Source: a virus. From it: 64,000 bases of DNA. The notes under the pieces were generated by a model. That model saw only the letters and a list, made by a program, of their open reading frames with translations, was not told where the DNA came from and made no database searches. The position numbers and the translations under genes were made by a program. Position 1 is the stretch's first letter, and the number at the start of each line of letters is the position of its first letter. Of the stretch, positions 47,365 to 54,414 are shown in pieces. Location: the IMG/VR virus record IMGVR_UViG_3300032431_000007, positions 1-64,000 of that record; one strand, 5' to 3'.

Positions 47365-47702
47365 TGAATCGAAACAATTTGGACCTGCTGATCGACTCCC
47401 TCGAAGACGGCACGGTTTATGGTAAAGATGTCCGGTTTAGAATGGACTTCTTTGTTCTTGAAAATTACTGCGGGACTGCCGCCTGTCTCGCGGGGCACTG
47501 CGCGCTTCTTGGTCGCATGGAAGACTATAATCACGGCGGCGTGTTTGATTTTGCGATGGACTGGCTGGAGATTCCTTTTTCCATAGCCAAGCCTATGTTC
47601 CTGGAACCGGGCGAGCTTAAATATGCCCAAATCACGACTGCGGTAGCGGTCAAGATGTTGGAAAACTTCCGCGCAACCAACAAAGTCGAATGGAGTCTGT
47701 AA
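47364..47702 (+). CDS. CGTxxC family protein, copy 2
   Basis: The 112-residue protein shows the family layout: N-terminal NLDLLIDSLEDG, VRFRMDFF, NYCGTAACLAGHCALLG, then FDFAMDWLEIP, AKPMFLEPGEL and the C-terminal ITTAVAVKMLENF helix. It is more similar to the 48558 copy than to the 2667 copy. It overlaps the LKTW-family gene. Role unknown. Confidence 0.75.
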   Translation: MNRNNLDLLIDSLEDGTVYGKDVRFRMDFFVLENYCGTAACLAGHCALLGRMEDYNHGGVFDFAMDWLEIPFSIAKPMFLEPGELKYAQITTAVAVKMLENFRATNKVEWSL

Positions 47703-47974
47703 TGCCACGTTTTGTAATCAATAACAACGGCGACGACCCCGATCAACTTCGGGCCAAGTTCCAGCGGCTGTTCGATGCAGCCCTGGAAATAGAGCATGAG
47801 CTTAAGGAGATCGGGGCCAGCGCGCTGCACGGTCGGAACTATCAGACGCTTGCTTTCCATCTGGAGGCCCGCAATCAGGACATGATGGAACTTAAAGCGT
47901 TTGCCCGCGTGATTGTCGAGTTGAAGACGTGGGCCGCTGACGGTTACGCTCGGTCACAGCCGGGAGACTTTTGA
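47702..47974 (+). CDS. LKTW family protein, copy 1
   Basis: The ATG at 47702 overlaps the previous stop. The 90-residue helical protein shares with 48152-48370 the pattern KFQ+LFDA...(I/L)EH.L...LAF.L.ARN.D+....A.V...LKTW. Together with the neighbouring CGTxxC gene it forms a duplicated two-gene unit. Function unknown. Confidence 0.65.
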   Translation: MPRFVINNNGDDPDQLRAKFQRLFDAALEIEHELKEIGASALHGRNYQTLAFHLEARNQDMMELKAFARVIVELKTWAADGYARSQPGDF

Positions 47975-48135
47975 TGTCCGAATCTGTGGCGCGGTTAATA
48001 GTCGCCTCGATCGCAGGTTTTATCGCTGGTGTGTTCCTCTACCAGTGGATTTCCGCTTCAAACTTGGGAGACTACACGTTCGCTTTCCAAGGGTTCGTAA
48101 TGTCGATGCTTGTTATCTTCGTCGTAAAAAACTAA
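47974..48135 (+). CDS. Small membrane protein, 53 aa
   Basis: Starts by ATGA overlap. Two hydrophobic segments (LIVASIAGFIAGVFLYQWI and FVMSMLVIFVV) predict two membrane helices. Lies between the duplicated units. Function unknown. Confidence 0.55.
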   Translation: MSESVARLIVASIAGFIAGVFLYQWISASNLGDYTFAFQGFVMSMLVIFVVKN

Positions 48136-48151
48136 ACTCAAGGAGACTAAA

Positions 48152-48370
48152 ATGACCGAAAGCGCGCCTAAAGAAATGGCTGTCAAATTCCAAGCGTTGT
48201 TTGACGCGACTGTCGCTTTGGAGCACAGCCTTGCACAGCTTGTTCTGGAAGACCAGAGAGTTACGAACTGGTTGGCGTTCTTGCTGAGAGCCCGCAACCA
48301 CGACATAACAGCTATCGCAGAGCTTGCCTTCGTTTCGAACAAGCTTAAAACGTGGACAGAAGGAGACTAA
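48152..48370 (+). CDS. LKTW family protein, copy 2
   Basis: The 72-residue paralogue of 47702-47974, ending NKLKTWTEGD. It starts after AAGGAGACTAAA, the same initiation sequence as at 4635 and 48372. Shorter at the N-terminus than copy 1. Confidence 0.65.
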   Translation: MTESAPKEMAVKFQALFDATVALEHSLAQLVLEDQRVTNWLAFLLRARNHDITAIAELAFVSNKLKTWTEGD

Positions 48371-48371
48371 A

Positions 48372-48554
48372 ATGGCTGAGAACCAAAACGACCTCGTTGG
48401 GCTGGCGCAAGACGCGCTCCAAAATGGTTTTTCTCCAGACGGGGAACTTATTGTGTCCTTGATGAGGTATAGGTACGGCTTGCTCCTACCGGGGGCCGTC
48501 GAACTGCTTAATGAACTTGACGCTCGTTACAACAACTCTGTCCTGGAGGGCTAA
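48372..48554 (+). CDS. Hypothetical protein, 60 aa
   Basis: The ATG at 48372 follows AAGGAGACTAAA. A helical product (LVGLAQDALQNGF; PGAVELLNELDARYN). No family recognised. Confidence 0.55.
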   Translation: MAENQNDLVGLAQDALQNGFSPDGELIVSLMRYRYGLLLPGAVELLNELDARYNNSVLEG

Positions 48555-48557
48555 ACA

Positions 48558-48902
48558 ATGAACATCGACAACATGAACCTGCTGATCGCGACACTTGAAG
48601 CAGAAGTGTTCCCAGACGGAAAAGCTTTTACTTTCGATATGGCGTCGTGGATTAACAGATCGGATTGTGGAACTGTTGCTTGCATAGCCGGAACCGCTGC
48701 AATCCTCGGCGGTATGAAAGACTTGTGGTTAGGCGGCGTCAGGGACTTTGCTGCGAACTGGCTCGACATTGATCGTGCCGATTCGTATAATTTGTTTCTT
48801 TGGACAGGAAAGTTGGACTATCACGAAATAAATCGCGATGTCGCGGTTGCCTGTCTGAAAAGATTCCGCGACACCGGCACCGTGGTTTGGCTTCGCAAAT
48901 GA
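48558..48902 (+). CDS. CGTxxC family protein, copy 3
   Basis: The 114-residue protein has NMNLLIATLEAEV, SDCGTVACIAGTAAILGG, VRDFAANWLDID, YNLFLWTGKL and the INRDVAVACLKRF helix, aligned over its length with 47364-47702. The order LKTW then CGTxxC here is reversed relative to the first unit. The stop overlaps the acetyltransferase start. Confidence 0.75.
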   Translation: MNIDNMNLLIATLEAEVFPDGKAFTFDMASWINRSDCGTVACIAGTAAILGGMKDLWLGGVRDFAANWLDIDRADSYNLFLWTGKLDYHEINRDVAVACLKRFRDTGTVVWLRK

Positions 48903-49279
48903 GCAACAGTCTGTATATAAAGCTCGAAGAGCCGCTCGGGTTGGCTGTCCTTGATACGGTCGCCTATCATGAAGAAGGGTGGTTTATTATCACCCGACTA
49001 AATGTTCCTAAGCCTCACAGAGGTAAAGGACTCGCGAGAAAATTAATGCAACTTGTGTGTGACGATTTCGACTTACACGGGTACGGTATACTGCTTGAAG
49101 TAGCTCCAAGCGACGGCCTTGGATATAAGCAGCTTGTTAAGTTCTACAATAAGTTTGGGTTCAAACTTCACACCAGACTAGGGATAATGACGCGCCATCC
49201 CAGCCTCCAAAATAGGGCTGGCGTTCCGCCCCTGTCCCTGCTATGGTCTGGGGAGACGGCCCCACAACCAAGGAACTGA
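48899..49279 (+). CDS. GNAT-family acetyltransferase
   Basis: The 126-residue protein shows GNAT motif A, VPKPHRGKGLARKLMQLVCDD (the R/Q-x-x-G-x-G/A loop binds acetyl-CoA), then LLEVAPSD and motif B-like KFYNKFGFK. It should transfer an acetyl group to a host or phage target. The C-terminal 30 residues after GIMTRHP are Pro-rich and probably disordered. The target is unknown; modification of host proteins during infection is possible. Confidence 0.85.
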   Translation: MSNSLYIKLEEPLGLAVLDTVAYHEEGWFIITRLNVPKPHRGKGLARKLMQLVCDDFDLHGYGILLEVAPSDGLGYKQLVKFYNKFGFKLHTRLGIMTRHPSLQNRAGVPPLSLLWSGETAPQPRN

Positions 49280-49282
49280 ATG

Positions 49283-49495
49283 ATGCTAAAGATTCGCGGT
49301 AAAGGTGTCGTCAACACTGATACGCAACTCGGGGACGGGAATACAGTGATCCCGAAGGGCGTAAGGGTAAAAATTCTAAGCAATGAAGTAGACGGCAGGT
49401 TCGTGATACATTGCTTAGATTATGTCGGAAGAAGAAAGCCCCACGGGGTTGTCACAGCAAACCATGTAACCAAGGAACTGAATAATGGCGTATGA
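49283..49495 (+). CDS. Hypothetical beta-rich protein, 70 aa
   Basis: The second of two adjacent ATGs is chosen by analogy with the next gene, whose initiation region (AACCAAGGAACTGAATAATG) is almost identical to this one (AACCAAGGAACTGAATGATG). The product is a small beta barrel-like sequence (NTVIPKGVRVKILSNEVDGRFVIHCLD). Function unknown. Confidence 0.55.
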   Translation: MLKIRGKGVVNTDTQLGDGNTVIPKGVRVKILSNEVDGRFVIHCLDYVGRRKPHGVVTANHVTKELNNGV

Positions 49496-49715
49496 TAAAG
49501 TCGAACTTTACGAAGTCTACAGCGACGGTCGGCCCCGCCGGTTGATGAACACCATCGACTGCGGTTCCAGGTTTACCAGCGTGAAGCCGAGCCTTACCCC
49601 GCTGGAAGCGGCGCAGGACTTGGCCAACGGTTGGAAGCAGGCGGGGCCACGCCCAGATTCCAAGTACGTCGCTCTGTGCTACGGTCGCAAATCCATCGAA
49701 GAAAGGAACCTGTGA
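49485..49715 (+). CDS. Hypothetical protein, 76 aa
   Basis: Starts 7 bases after AAGGAA. The product begins with a strand pair (KVELYEVYSDGRPRRLMNTID) and has a helix (LTPLEAAQDLANGWKQ). No family recognised. Confidence 0.55.
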   Translation: MAYDKVELYEVYSDGRPRRLMNTIDCGSRFTSVKPSLTPLEAAQDLANGWKQAGPRPDSKYVALCYGRKSIEERNL

Positions 49716-49924
49716 TGACAATGGTTGTCCACTACCCCTCCAAAAAGGAACTTAAAGCCAGCATCGGGCAAAAACTGCACTACACCGAGACCTCGATCTT
49801 TGGCCCGGAGTTTAAGGACAACGGAACATTTCCGGTGGCCAACCGTCCGCACATCACGAAGATCGGTCGCGAGTTTTTCGCGCAGGTCACGATGAAGAAC
49901 GGCTTGATCGACAAGGTGGTTTGA
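49715..49924 (+). CDS. Hypothetical protein, 69 aa
   Basis: The ATG at 49715 follows AAAGGAACCTGTG and overlaps the previous stop. A small basic beta-rich protein (LHYTETSIFGPEFKDNGTFPV). Found directly before a terminator. Confidence 0.55.
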   Translation: MTMVVHYPSKKELKASIGQKLHYTETSIFGPEFKDNGTFPVANRPHITKIGREFFAQVTMKNGLIDKVV

Positions 49925-49936
49925 TTCCAGCGGTTT

Positions 49937-49959
49937 GGGGCAACGCGAGTTGCCCCTTT
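49937..49959 (+). terminator. Intrinsic terminator
   Basis: GGGGCAA-CGCGAG-TTGCCCC followed by TTT, 12 bases after the previous stop. The U run is short, so read-through to 49991 is likely. Confidence 0.65.
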
Positions 49960-49990
49960 CCCGTGCAATCAAGCGCGCAAGGAAACTGCA

Positions 49991-50431
49991 ATGGGAAGTC
50001 GTAAACAGACAATTGCGATCAGCTTCGCCCAAGCCTATGAAAAGCTTGTGGGCGACATCGAGGACGTTGCTGCTGTTGTTCGCGAGAGCGCGGACAATAT
50101 GGCCGAGCGTGCTCCGGACGCTGATCGGACTCAGCTGTGTGAGTCTGCTGCGGATGAGCTGGAAAGCTTTGCGCTGCCGGACGTTCCGGACGGCGAGTTC
50201 GCGGACGTGTCCTATGTCATCGACGACCGCAAAAATGTTTCGAAAGCCGTGCAAGTGAGCAATCTGGCGGCAGCGGCCGAGGCGATTCTCGGGCAGGTGG
50301 AATCGGCGGTCAGCGAATACGAAGCTGACTATACCGACGACGTGAATGATGACCCATACGGTGATGACCTGCGCGAGTTTTCGGATGCGTTGTCCGATAT
50401 TGTAGCAACGCTACAAAATATAGAGTTCTAA
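49991..50431 (+). CDS. Hypothetical acidic helical protein, 146 aa
   Basis: Starts after AAGGAAACTGCA. The product is strongly acidic and helical (DIEDVAAVVRESADNMAERAPD; EYEADYTDDVNDDPYGDDLREF). No family recognised. The charge would suit DNA mimicry, without further support. Confidence 0.6.
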   Translation: MGSRKQTIAISFAQAYEKLVGDIEDVAAVVRESADNMAERAPDADRTQLCESAADELESFALPDVPDGEFADVSYVIDDRKNVSKAVQVSNLAAAAEAILGQVESAVSEYEADYTDDVNDDPYGDDLREFSDALSDIVATLQNIEF

Positions 50432-50447
50432 TCAAGCGAGGTAGGCT

Positions 50448-50936
50448 ATGACCCGACTCTTGGTCCTAAGTGTTCTTGTCGCCGCGCCGGTAGCTCTAGC
50501 TGCGGCGACGGTGGCTATTGCCCCGAGAGAAGTCCATCCGTTCCTTGAGTGGGGCGTGGTCGATGTCGAATATATGCTGGTCATAGAAGCGGAAGACGGT
50601 CGAACCGCCTTCCGCAGGATCGGCCCCGACCAATGCCTTGCGAAGTATCAGGACGGTCCCATAACCTGCGAGGAGATTGACTTCTCCTTTGCCCCGCCGG
50701 AAGTTCCGCCTGTTGTCGGATCGCTTTTGCCGCCCGGTACGTCGCCCGGTGGCGGTGGCGGTGGCGGTGGTGGCAATCCTCGGCCTCCGTTTGATCCGCT
50801 CGACCCGATTCGGCCGGTTGATCCTGTCCCGCCGATTGATCCGATCCTGCCGCCGATTCCTTTGCCTGCGACAGGCTGGCTGTTCCTGCTGTGGATTGCA
50901 GCGTTTCTTTACATGAGAAAGACCTCTAATGGCTAA
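50448..50936 (+). CDS. Exported protein with VPLPA-CTERM-like sorting signal
   Basis: The 162-residue protein has an N-terminal signal peptide (MTRLLVLSVLVAAPVALAAA), a small domain with one Cys pair (CLAKYQDGPITCEE), a Gly-run and Pro-rich linker (about 95-135), and a C-terminal IPLPATGWLFLLWIAAFLYMRK. The last part matches the VPLPA-CTERM layout: xPLPA motif, hydrophobic helix, basic end. Such signals are cut by exosortases in Rhodobacterales and related bacteria. A plain two-anchor envelope protein is the alternative. Confidence 0.65.
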   Translation: MTRLLVLSVLVAAPVALAAATVAIAPREVHPFLEWGVVDVEYMLVIEAEDGRTAFRRIGPDQCLAKYQDGPITCEEIDFSFAPPEVPPVVGSLLPPGTSPGGGGGGGGGNPRPPFDPLDPIRPVDPVPPIDPILPPIPLPATGWLFLLWIAAFLYMRKTSNG

Positions 50937-51267
50937 ATATCCAATCATAAAGCACCCTCATTCAGGCCAAGAGATGCCGAGAGAGCTTTTTGTCCGAGCC
51001 GGAAAAAGCTCCTGGCTTTTTCCAGTGATGGAAGAGGATGGCGACGTGCGTTTTATCCGAGAAGACGTTCACAACGCCCATGTTGAAGCGGCGGTATTTT
51101 CCGCCTTGCAACCGAAAGTAAAAACCATGACCGAGACACCGGGGGTGGTCGAAGTCAACCGCCTGTTTGAAATTATAATCAATCGCTACGACTTGCGACC
51201 TTCTGAAGCTCGTGCGTTGATTGCAGAAATGGACGACCGCTTTTTGCTGAAAGACATTCATTCATGA
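50929..51267 (+). CDS. Hypothetical protein, 112 aa
   Basis: Overlaps the end of the VPLPA gene. An alpha/beta N-terminal half (ELFVRAGKSSWLFPVMEEDGDVRFI) and helical C-terminus (VNRLFEIIINRYDLRPSEARALIAEMDD). No family recognised; coupled to the next gene by ATGA. Confidence 0.55.
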   Translation: MAKYPIIKHPHSGQEMPRELFVRAGKSSWLFPVMEEDGDVRFIREDVHNAHVEAAVFSALQPKVKTMTETPGVVEVNRLFEIIINRYDLRPSEARALIAEMDDRFLLKDIHS

Positions 51268-51515
51268 CCCAGACAGTCGAAGACTACCTTGCTGAGCGCA
51301 ACGCAGCGTTTGAAGCCGGTGACTTAGAATGGGCGCGTCGAATGCTACCAGCCGGAAGCAGCGATACTTTCGTCGCTATAGCATTCCACAAGGCGCGGTA
51401 TGACTGCGCCGCCGTCTCTGACGCCAAGCGGATCGAGAGCCGTGACTGGCTTGTGTCGCGTCTTCTAACAGACGTTAACGGTGAAATAATCGACGCAAAC
51501 CTGCCGGGAGGATAA
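51264..51515 (+). CDS. Hypothetical protein, 83 aa
   Basis: A helical product (VEDYLAERNAAFEAGDLEWARRMLP; AFHKARYDC) of the type common among small phage accessory proteins. No family recognised. Confidence 0.55.
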   Translation: MTQTVEDYLAERNAAFEAGDLEWARRMLPAGSSDTFVAIAFHKARYDCAAVSDAKRIESRDWLVSRLLTDVNGEIIDANLPGG

Positions 51516-51518
51516 GCT

Positions 51519-51824
51519 ATGAACGACAGTAACAAGAACTATCAAGGAACTTACTTTATCATCCAAGCGTGGTTGGCGTCGAGCCCAAACCACCCTCGAT
51601 GGTCCGATGTTGCGAAGACTGCTATTGCGGGCTGGTCGGAATTTGAAAAGACGTCGGGTAGAATGGACTATTCTTTTGGTCAGTTCTGGACAGACGTTCT
51701 GGCTTGGGACAACCAAGCAGACGCTAAAGCCGCGTTCCTTATCCTTAATGGAAGACCACAGAAATATAAGATTCGTTTGATCCAGGTTTGGATTTCTCGT
51801 ATAGAACAGGAAGTGACGTCATGA
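51519..51824 (+). CDS. Hypothetical protein, 101 aa
   Basis: Starts after GGGAGGATAAGCT. A helical, Trp-rich product (FIIQAWLASSPNHPRWSDVAKTA; FGQFWTDVLAWDNQ). No family recognised. Confidence 0.55.
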   Translation: MNDSNKNYQGTYFIIQAWLASSPNHPRWSDVAKTAIAGWSEFEKTSGRMDYSFGQFWTDVLAWDNQADAKAAFLILNGRPQKYKIRLIQVWISRIEQEVTS

Positions 51825-52054
51825 ACGACGACAAATATCTGATAGGCTCAAACTGGCATCATGTCAAGACAGGAAAGGCGTATCACATCGTCTTGCTTTC
51901 GACGCGGGAAAGCGATCAAGCGACCTTGGTAAGCTACAAGGACAGCAACACGGCTTCCCCTCCAATCTGGACGCGACCCGCGTCTGAGTTCTTTGACGGT
52001 CGGTTCGTCCGGCTGTTCCTTGGCTACCGATTCCCGGAGGACGAATTACTGTGA
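51821..52054 (+). CDS. DUF1653-like protein
   Basis: Starts by ATGA overlap. The 77-residue product has NWHHVKTGKAYHIVLLSTRESD, then YKDSN...PPIWTRPASEFFDGRFVRL, matching the DUF1653 pattern (G-x-Y-x-H-x-K-x-x-x-Y...Y...W-x-R-P-x-x-x-F). The family is small and of unknown function, found in bacteria and phages. Confidence 0.65.
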   Translation: MNDDKYLIGSNWHHVKTGKAYHIVLLSTRESDQATLVSYKDSNTASPPIWTRPASEFFDGRFVRLFLGYRFPEDELL

Positions 52055-52260
52055 TCGTCGTTTACATGCGGGACGAGAACAAGAAAAAGTTGCGCCGCGA
52101 ACTTAAAGCCGCGCTCGCCCGCGAGGCGGCGCTGCGTGAAGGATTAGAATATATCTTCGCCTACTCTTTCGGGTGGAAGAAAACTAGTCCTGCAATACAC
52201 ATGGGCGAAGTCGCCCTTAACACTTTGGAGGGAAAGCCGTGGCCGAAAATAAAAATCTGA
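52051..52260 (+). CDS. Hypothetical protein, 69 aa
   Basis: Begins with GTG overlapping the previous stop. A basic helical product (KLRRELKAALAREAALREGLEYIF) that may form a coiled coil. Overlaps the next gene. Confidence 0.5.
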   Translation: MIVVYMRDENKKKLRRELKAALAREAALREGLEYIFAYSFGWKKTSPAIHMGEVALNTLEGKPWPKIKI

Positions 52261-52421
52261 CAGAGCAGCTTACTACGCTGCTTCGTCATCAGGCAAACCT
52301 GAACGATGAAATCCTCGTTCGACTGAGTGTTCTGGAGATAGGCAAGTCCCGCTGGTTGATGTTTTTCGTCATCGTTTTCGGTGCCGTCATTGGCAACATC
52401 ATTGCGGGGTTCCTGCCATGA
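52239..52421 (+). CDS. Small membrane protein with cytoplasmic helix
   Basis: The GTG at 52239 follows TTTGGAGGGAAAGCC, a strong site. The 60-residue product has a helical N-terminal part (LTEQLTTLLRHQANLNDEIL) and one C-terminal membrane span (WLMFFVIVFGAVIGNIIAGFL). It resembles small haemolysin XhlA-type or tail-anchored phage proteins in outline only. Confidence 0.55.
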   Translation: MAENKNLTEQLTTLLRHQANLNDEILVRLSVLEIGKSRWLMFFVIVFGAVIGNIIAGFLP

Positions 52422-52612
52422 ACGCATATCTAGCCAAGGTGTCAATCCCCGTTACAATTCGTGGTATGCGGTTTGCTTCGTACTCCGAAGCCGGTAGGCA
52501 TTTCGGCGTGACCCGGCAAGCGGTACACCATGCCGCAAGAAAGAACCTTCTGGACAAAGTGGGTCTGCCTAGAACGGGAGAGAAGAAAAAGAGCGGGGCG
52601 AAGCCATGCTAA
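52418..52612 (+). CDS. NUMOD1-like single helix-turn-helix protein
   Basis: The 64-residue basic product contains one module, VTIRGMRFASYSEAGRHFGVTRQAVHHAA, close to the module repeated twice in the 3418-3696 protein. The start overlaps the previous stop by ATGA. Probably binds DNA. Confidence 0.65.
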   Translation: MNAYLAKVSIPVTIRGMRFASYSEAGRHFGVTRQAVHHAARKNLLDKVGLPRTGEKKKSGAKPC

Positions 52613-52803
52613 CTGATGCCGACCGCGCCATCCCCTGCCGAGTCGAAGTCCATCGCGATAACGGAGGCTACCTTGCTGTCTTTATCGGGCAGCGCGAACC
52701 GGAGTCTAACTATATCTCCGTCCTGCATCGTAATTGGCACATATCCGCTGACGCTGCCGTGAACAACCCCGGTATGAACGTCCAAACAAGAATGGATATG
52801 TAA
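52606..52803 (+). CDS. Hypothetical protein, 65 aa
   Basis: Overlaps the previous gene. Beta-rich N-terminal half (IPCRVEVHRDNGGYLAVFIGQRE). No family recognised. Confidence 0.5.
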   Translation: MLTDADRAIPCRVEVHRDNGGYLAVFIGQREPESNYISVLHRNWHISADAAVNNPGMNVQTRMDM

Positions 52804-52988
52804 TGCAATTATATCCTAATGTCAAAGGCCCTTTGTTTGTCCAGCGCGGGCTTATCTCTAAGCGTTGGTATATTCACGGCTACGTTCCCGGCGTATCTGC
52901 CGCAGTTCGCGTTCGTGCAAGTGACACAAGTTTTCGAACTAGGGGAGAAGCCCTAGCAGCTTTGAAGGAGATGACACATGACAAATGA
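52803..52988 (+). CDS. Hypothetical protein, 61 aa
   Basis: Starts by TAATG overlap. A basic beta-rich product (PLFVQRGLISKRWYIHGYVPG) ending in a short helix (RGEALAALKEMTHDK). No family recognised. Confidence 0.5.
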   Translation: MQLYPNVKGPLFVQRGLISKRWYIHGYVPGVSAAVRVRASDTSFRTRGEALAALKEMTHDK

Positions 52989-53796
52989 TCTAGTTGAAGA
53001 TGGTCCTGCATATCTAACCGAATTGCAGGACGAAATCTTGCGCGCAACTATCCTGATGGACAAGACAAAGCTTGAATACATTCGTTACGTTGGGGCGCGG
53101 TTGTTACAGGCGCGAACCATCTGCGATGATCCTGTCCTGAACAAAAGTATACCGGGCGAGAACCCAAATATCAAGTTCGGTCTGTGGCTTTCAGGCAATT
53201 TGACTGAAAGGCTGCCACAAAAAACGGCTCACCGATACCGGACGATGATCGAGCGCCTCGGCAGTTTTTCTAATGAAGATTGGGATAAGGTCGGGCTGTC
53301 AAACTGCTATGTCCTTTTGACCAAAGAAGATTCGGTTATTAACCGGGTCTTTGAGCGGGCGCGCGAAGCAGAACGTCCGCTAACCGCCGATCAGGTAACG
53401 CTGCTGCTCTATACCCCGGTTAACCTTCCGCCTGATCTACCGGCCGAACTTCGCCCGCCGCCTGCCGGTTATATCGCGCCGCCTGTCGTTATCCCTGCCG
53501 CCCTGCCCGACGCTCGGCCGCTTGCCGCGCAACCGTCCTTTACGCGCTCGGTTGCTGATCTGCCCGACGCTCCGGCCCCGGCCCCGGCCCCTAGCGCCGC
53601 TTACGTCGAATGGGGCGGTAAATCTCCGTCCTGTCTGGACGACTACCCGCTCGCGCTTCGGGCCGGTGCCCTACACTTCAAACACCGGCATTCACTGGCC
53701 GAGGTAACGGTGGCCACCGGCTTGGCGGGCGCGGCTCTGCGCGATGCCCTGCTGTTCGCCTACGCCTTTGTTGAGGGGCAGCGTTCAATAGATTAA
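52978..53796 (+). CDS. Hypothetical protein with DUF3102-like start and Pro-rich linker
   Basis: The 272-residue protein has a helical N-terminal domain (YIRYVGARLLQARTICDD...FGLWLSGNLTERLPQKTAHRYRTMIERLG) like the DUF3102/ParB-linked region where L-x-x-A-x-x-x-x-x-H/D..F..WL...G.S..TA.+Y+ recurs. A Pro/Ala-rich linker (about 145-215) leads to a C-terminal helix-turn-helix-like part (HSLAEVTVATGLAGAALRDALLF). A DNA-binding or regulatory role is possible. The 3' end carries one of the three perfect CGGTGGCCACCG sites. Confidence 0.6.
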   Translation: MTNDLVEDGPAYLTELQDEILRATILMDKTKLEYIRYVGARLLQARTICDDPVLNKSIPGENPNIKFGLWLSGNLTERLPQKTAHRYRTMIERLGSFSNEDWDKVGLSNCYVLLTKEDSVINRVFERAREAERPLTADQVTLLLYTPVNLPPDLPAELRPPPAGYIAPPVVIPAALPDARPLAAQPSFTRSVADLPDAPAPAPAPSAAYVEWGGKSPSCLDDYPLALRAGALHFKHRHSLAEVTVATGLAGAALRDALLFAYAFVEGQRSID

Positions 53797-53797
53797 C

Positions 53798-53826
53798 TTG
53801 ACTTCAGCCGGGATACCGGCTAGGCT
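53798..53826 (+). promoter_or_regulatory. Promoter with operator-like dyad in the spacer
   Basis: TTGACT (53798-53803) and TAGGCT (53821-53826) are 17 bp apart. The spacer carries the perfect dyad AGCCGG-GATA-CCGGCT (53807-53822), which reaches into the -10 box. It drives the genes from 53850. Confidence 0.65.
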
Positions 53827-53849
53827 GGGTGGCAAGGTAGGAGACAACC

Positions 53850-54026
53850 GTGGCGAAGATAAAAGAACGGCAAGACATCGAACCAGCGAAGTTTAAGTCG
53901 CTGTTGGAGGCGGGAGCTATTCGTCCCGCGTCTGTCGATGACGTATGGGGGACTCATCACGACCGCCCTCTTATCAATCACCCGAACACCGGGCAACCCT
54001 ATGTAACAACGATGAGGATGCAATGA
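53850..54026 (+). CDS. Small hypothetical protein, 58 aa
   Basis: The GTG follows AGGTAGGAGACAACC. The product (KIKERQDIEPAKFKSLLEAGAI, then a His/Pro-rich end) has no recognised family. It overlaps the next start. Confidence 0.55.
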   Translation: MAKIKERQDIEPAKFKSLLEAGAIRPASVDDVWGTHHDRPLINHPNTGQPYVTTMRMQ

Positions 54027-54175
54027 CTGATCCTGATGATAAAGACGTTCCCGCCGAGCCCGCCGAGCCGACCTTGTGTGTCGGCGTCTTTCTTGACAAT
54101 GGGACCATAGAGTTCAAAAATATGGACATCGAAGACTTTGTCGGACTGATGCAGCAACTTCTGGGAGGCGACTGA
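54023..54175 (+). CDS. Small acidic protein, 50 aa
   Basis: Starts by ATGA overlap. An acidic product with PAEPAEP and one strand-helix unit (VGVFLDNGTIEFKNMDIEDFVGLMQQLL). No family recognised. Confidence 0.55.
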   Translation: MTDPDDKDVPAEPAEPTLCVGVFLDNGTIEFKNMDIEDFVGLMQQLLGGD

Positions 54176-54414
54176 TGCAGAACGTAGTCAAACTGCGGCA
54201 CGCCCCCGAGCAACAGTCGCGCCAAGAAATCATGCAAATTTTGTCTTACGCTATCCAAGACTTCGGGTCGCTTAAGATGCTGTCCATTCGCACGGGCCTT
54301 TCCGTAAGCTGCCTTCGGTCGATCGTCAACGAACGGACCTCCTGGCCGCGCTGGGTTACGTTCCAAGTCCTGTGCGATATTCTGAACCTCCAACTTACAT
54401 TAAGGAAACTGTGA
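54175..54414 (+). CDS. Cro/C1-like helix-turn-helix regulator
   Basis: The 79-residue product holds an XRE-type domain: FGSLKMLSIRTGLSVSCLRSIVNERTSWPRWVTFQVLCDILN, with the turn between LSIRTGLS and VSCLRSI. It is a likely repressor for the dyad-bearing promoters at 53798 or 54846, which flank its small operon. It is not a CI-like lysogeny repressor by size or context. Confidence 0.7.
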   Translation: MQNVVKLRHAPEQQSRQEIMQILSYAIQDFGSLKMLSIRTGLSVSCLRSIVNERTSWPRWVTFQVLCDILNLQLTLRKL

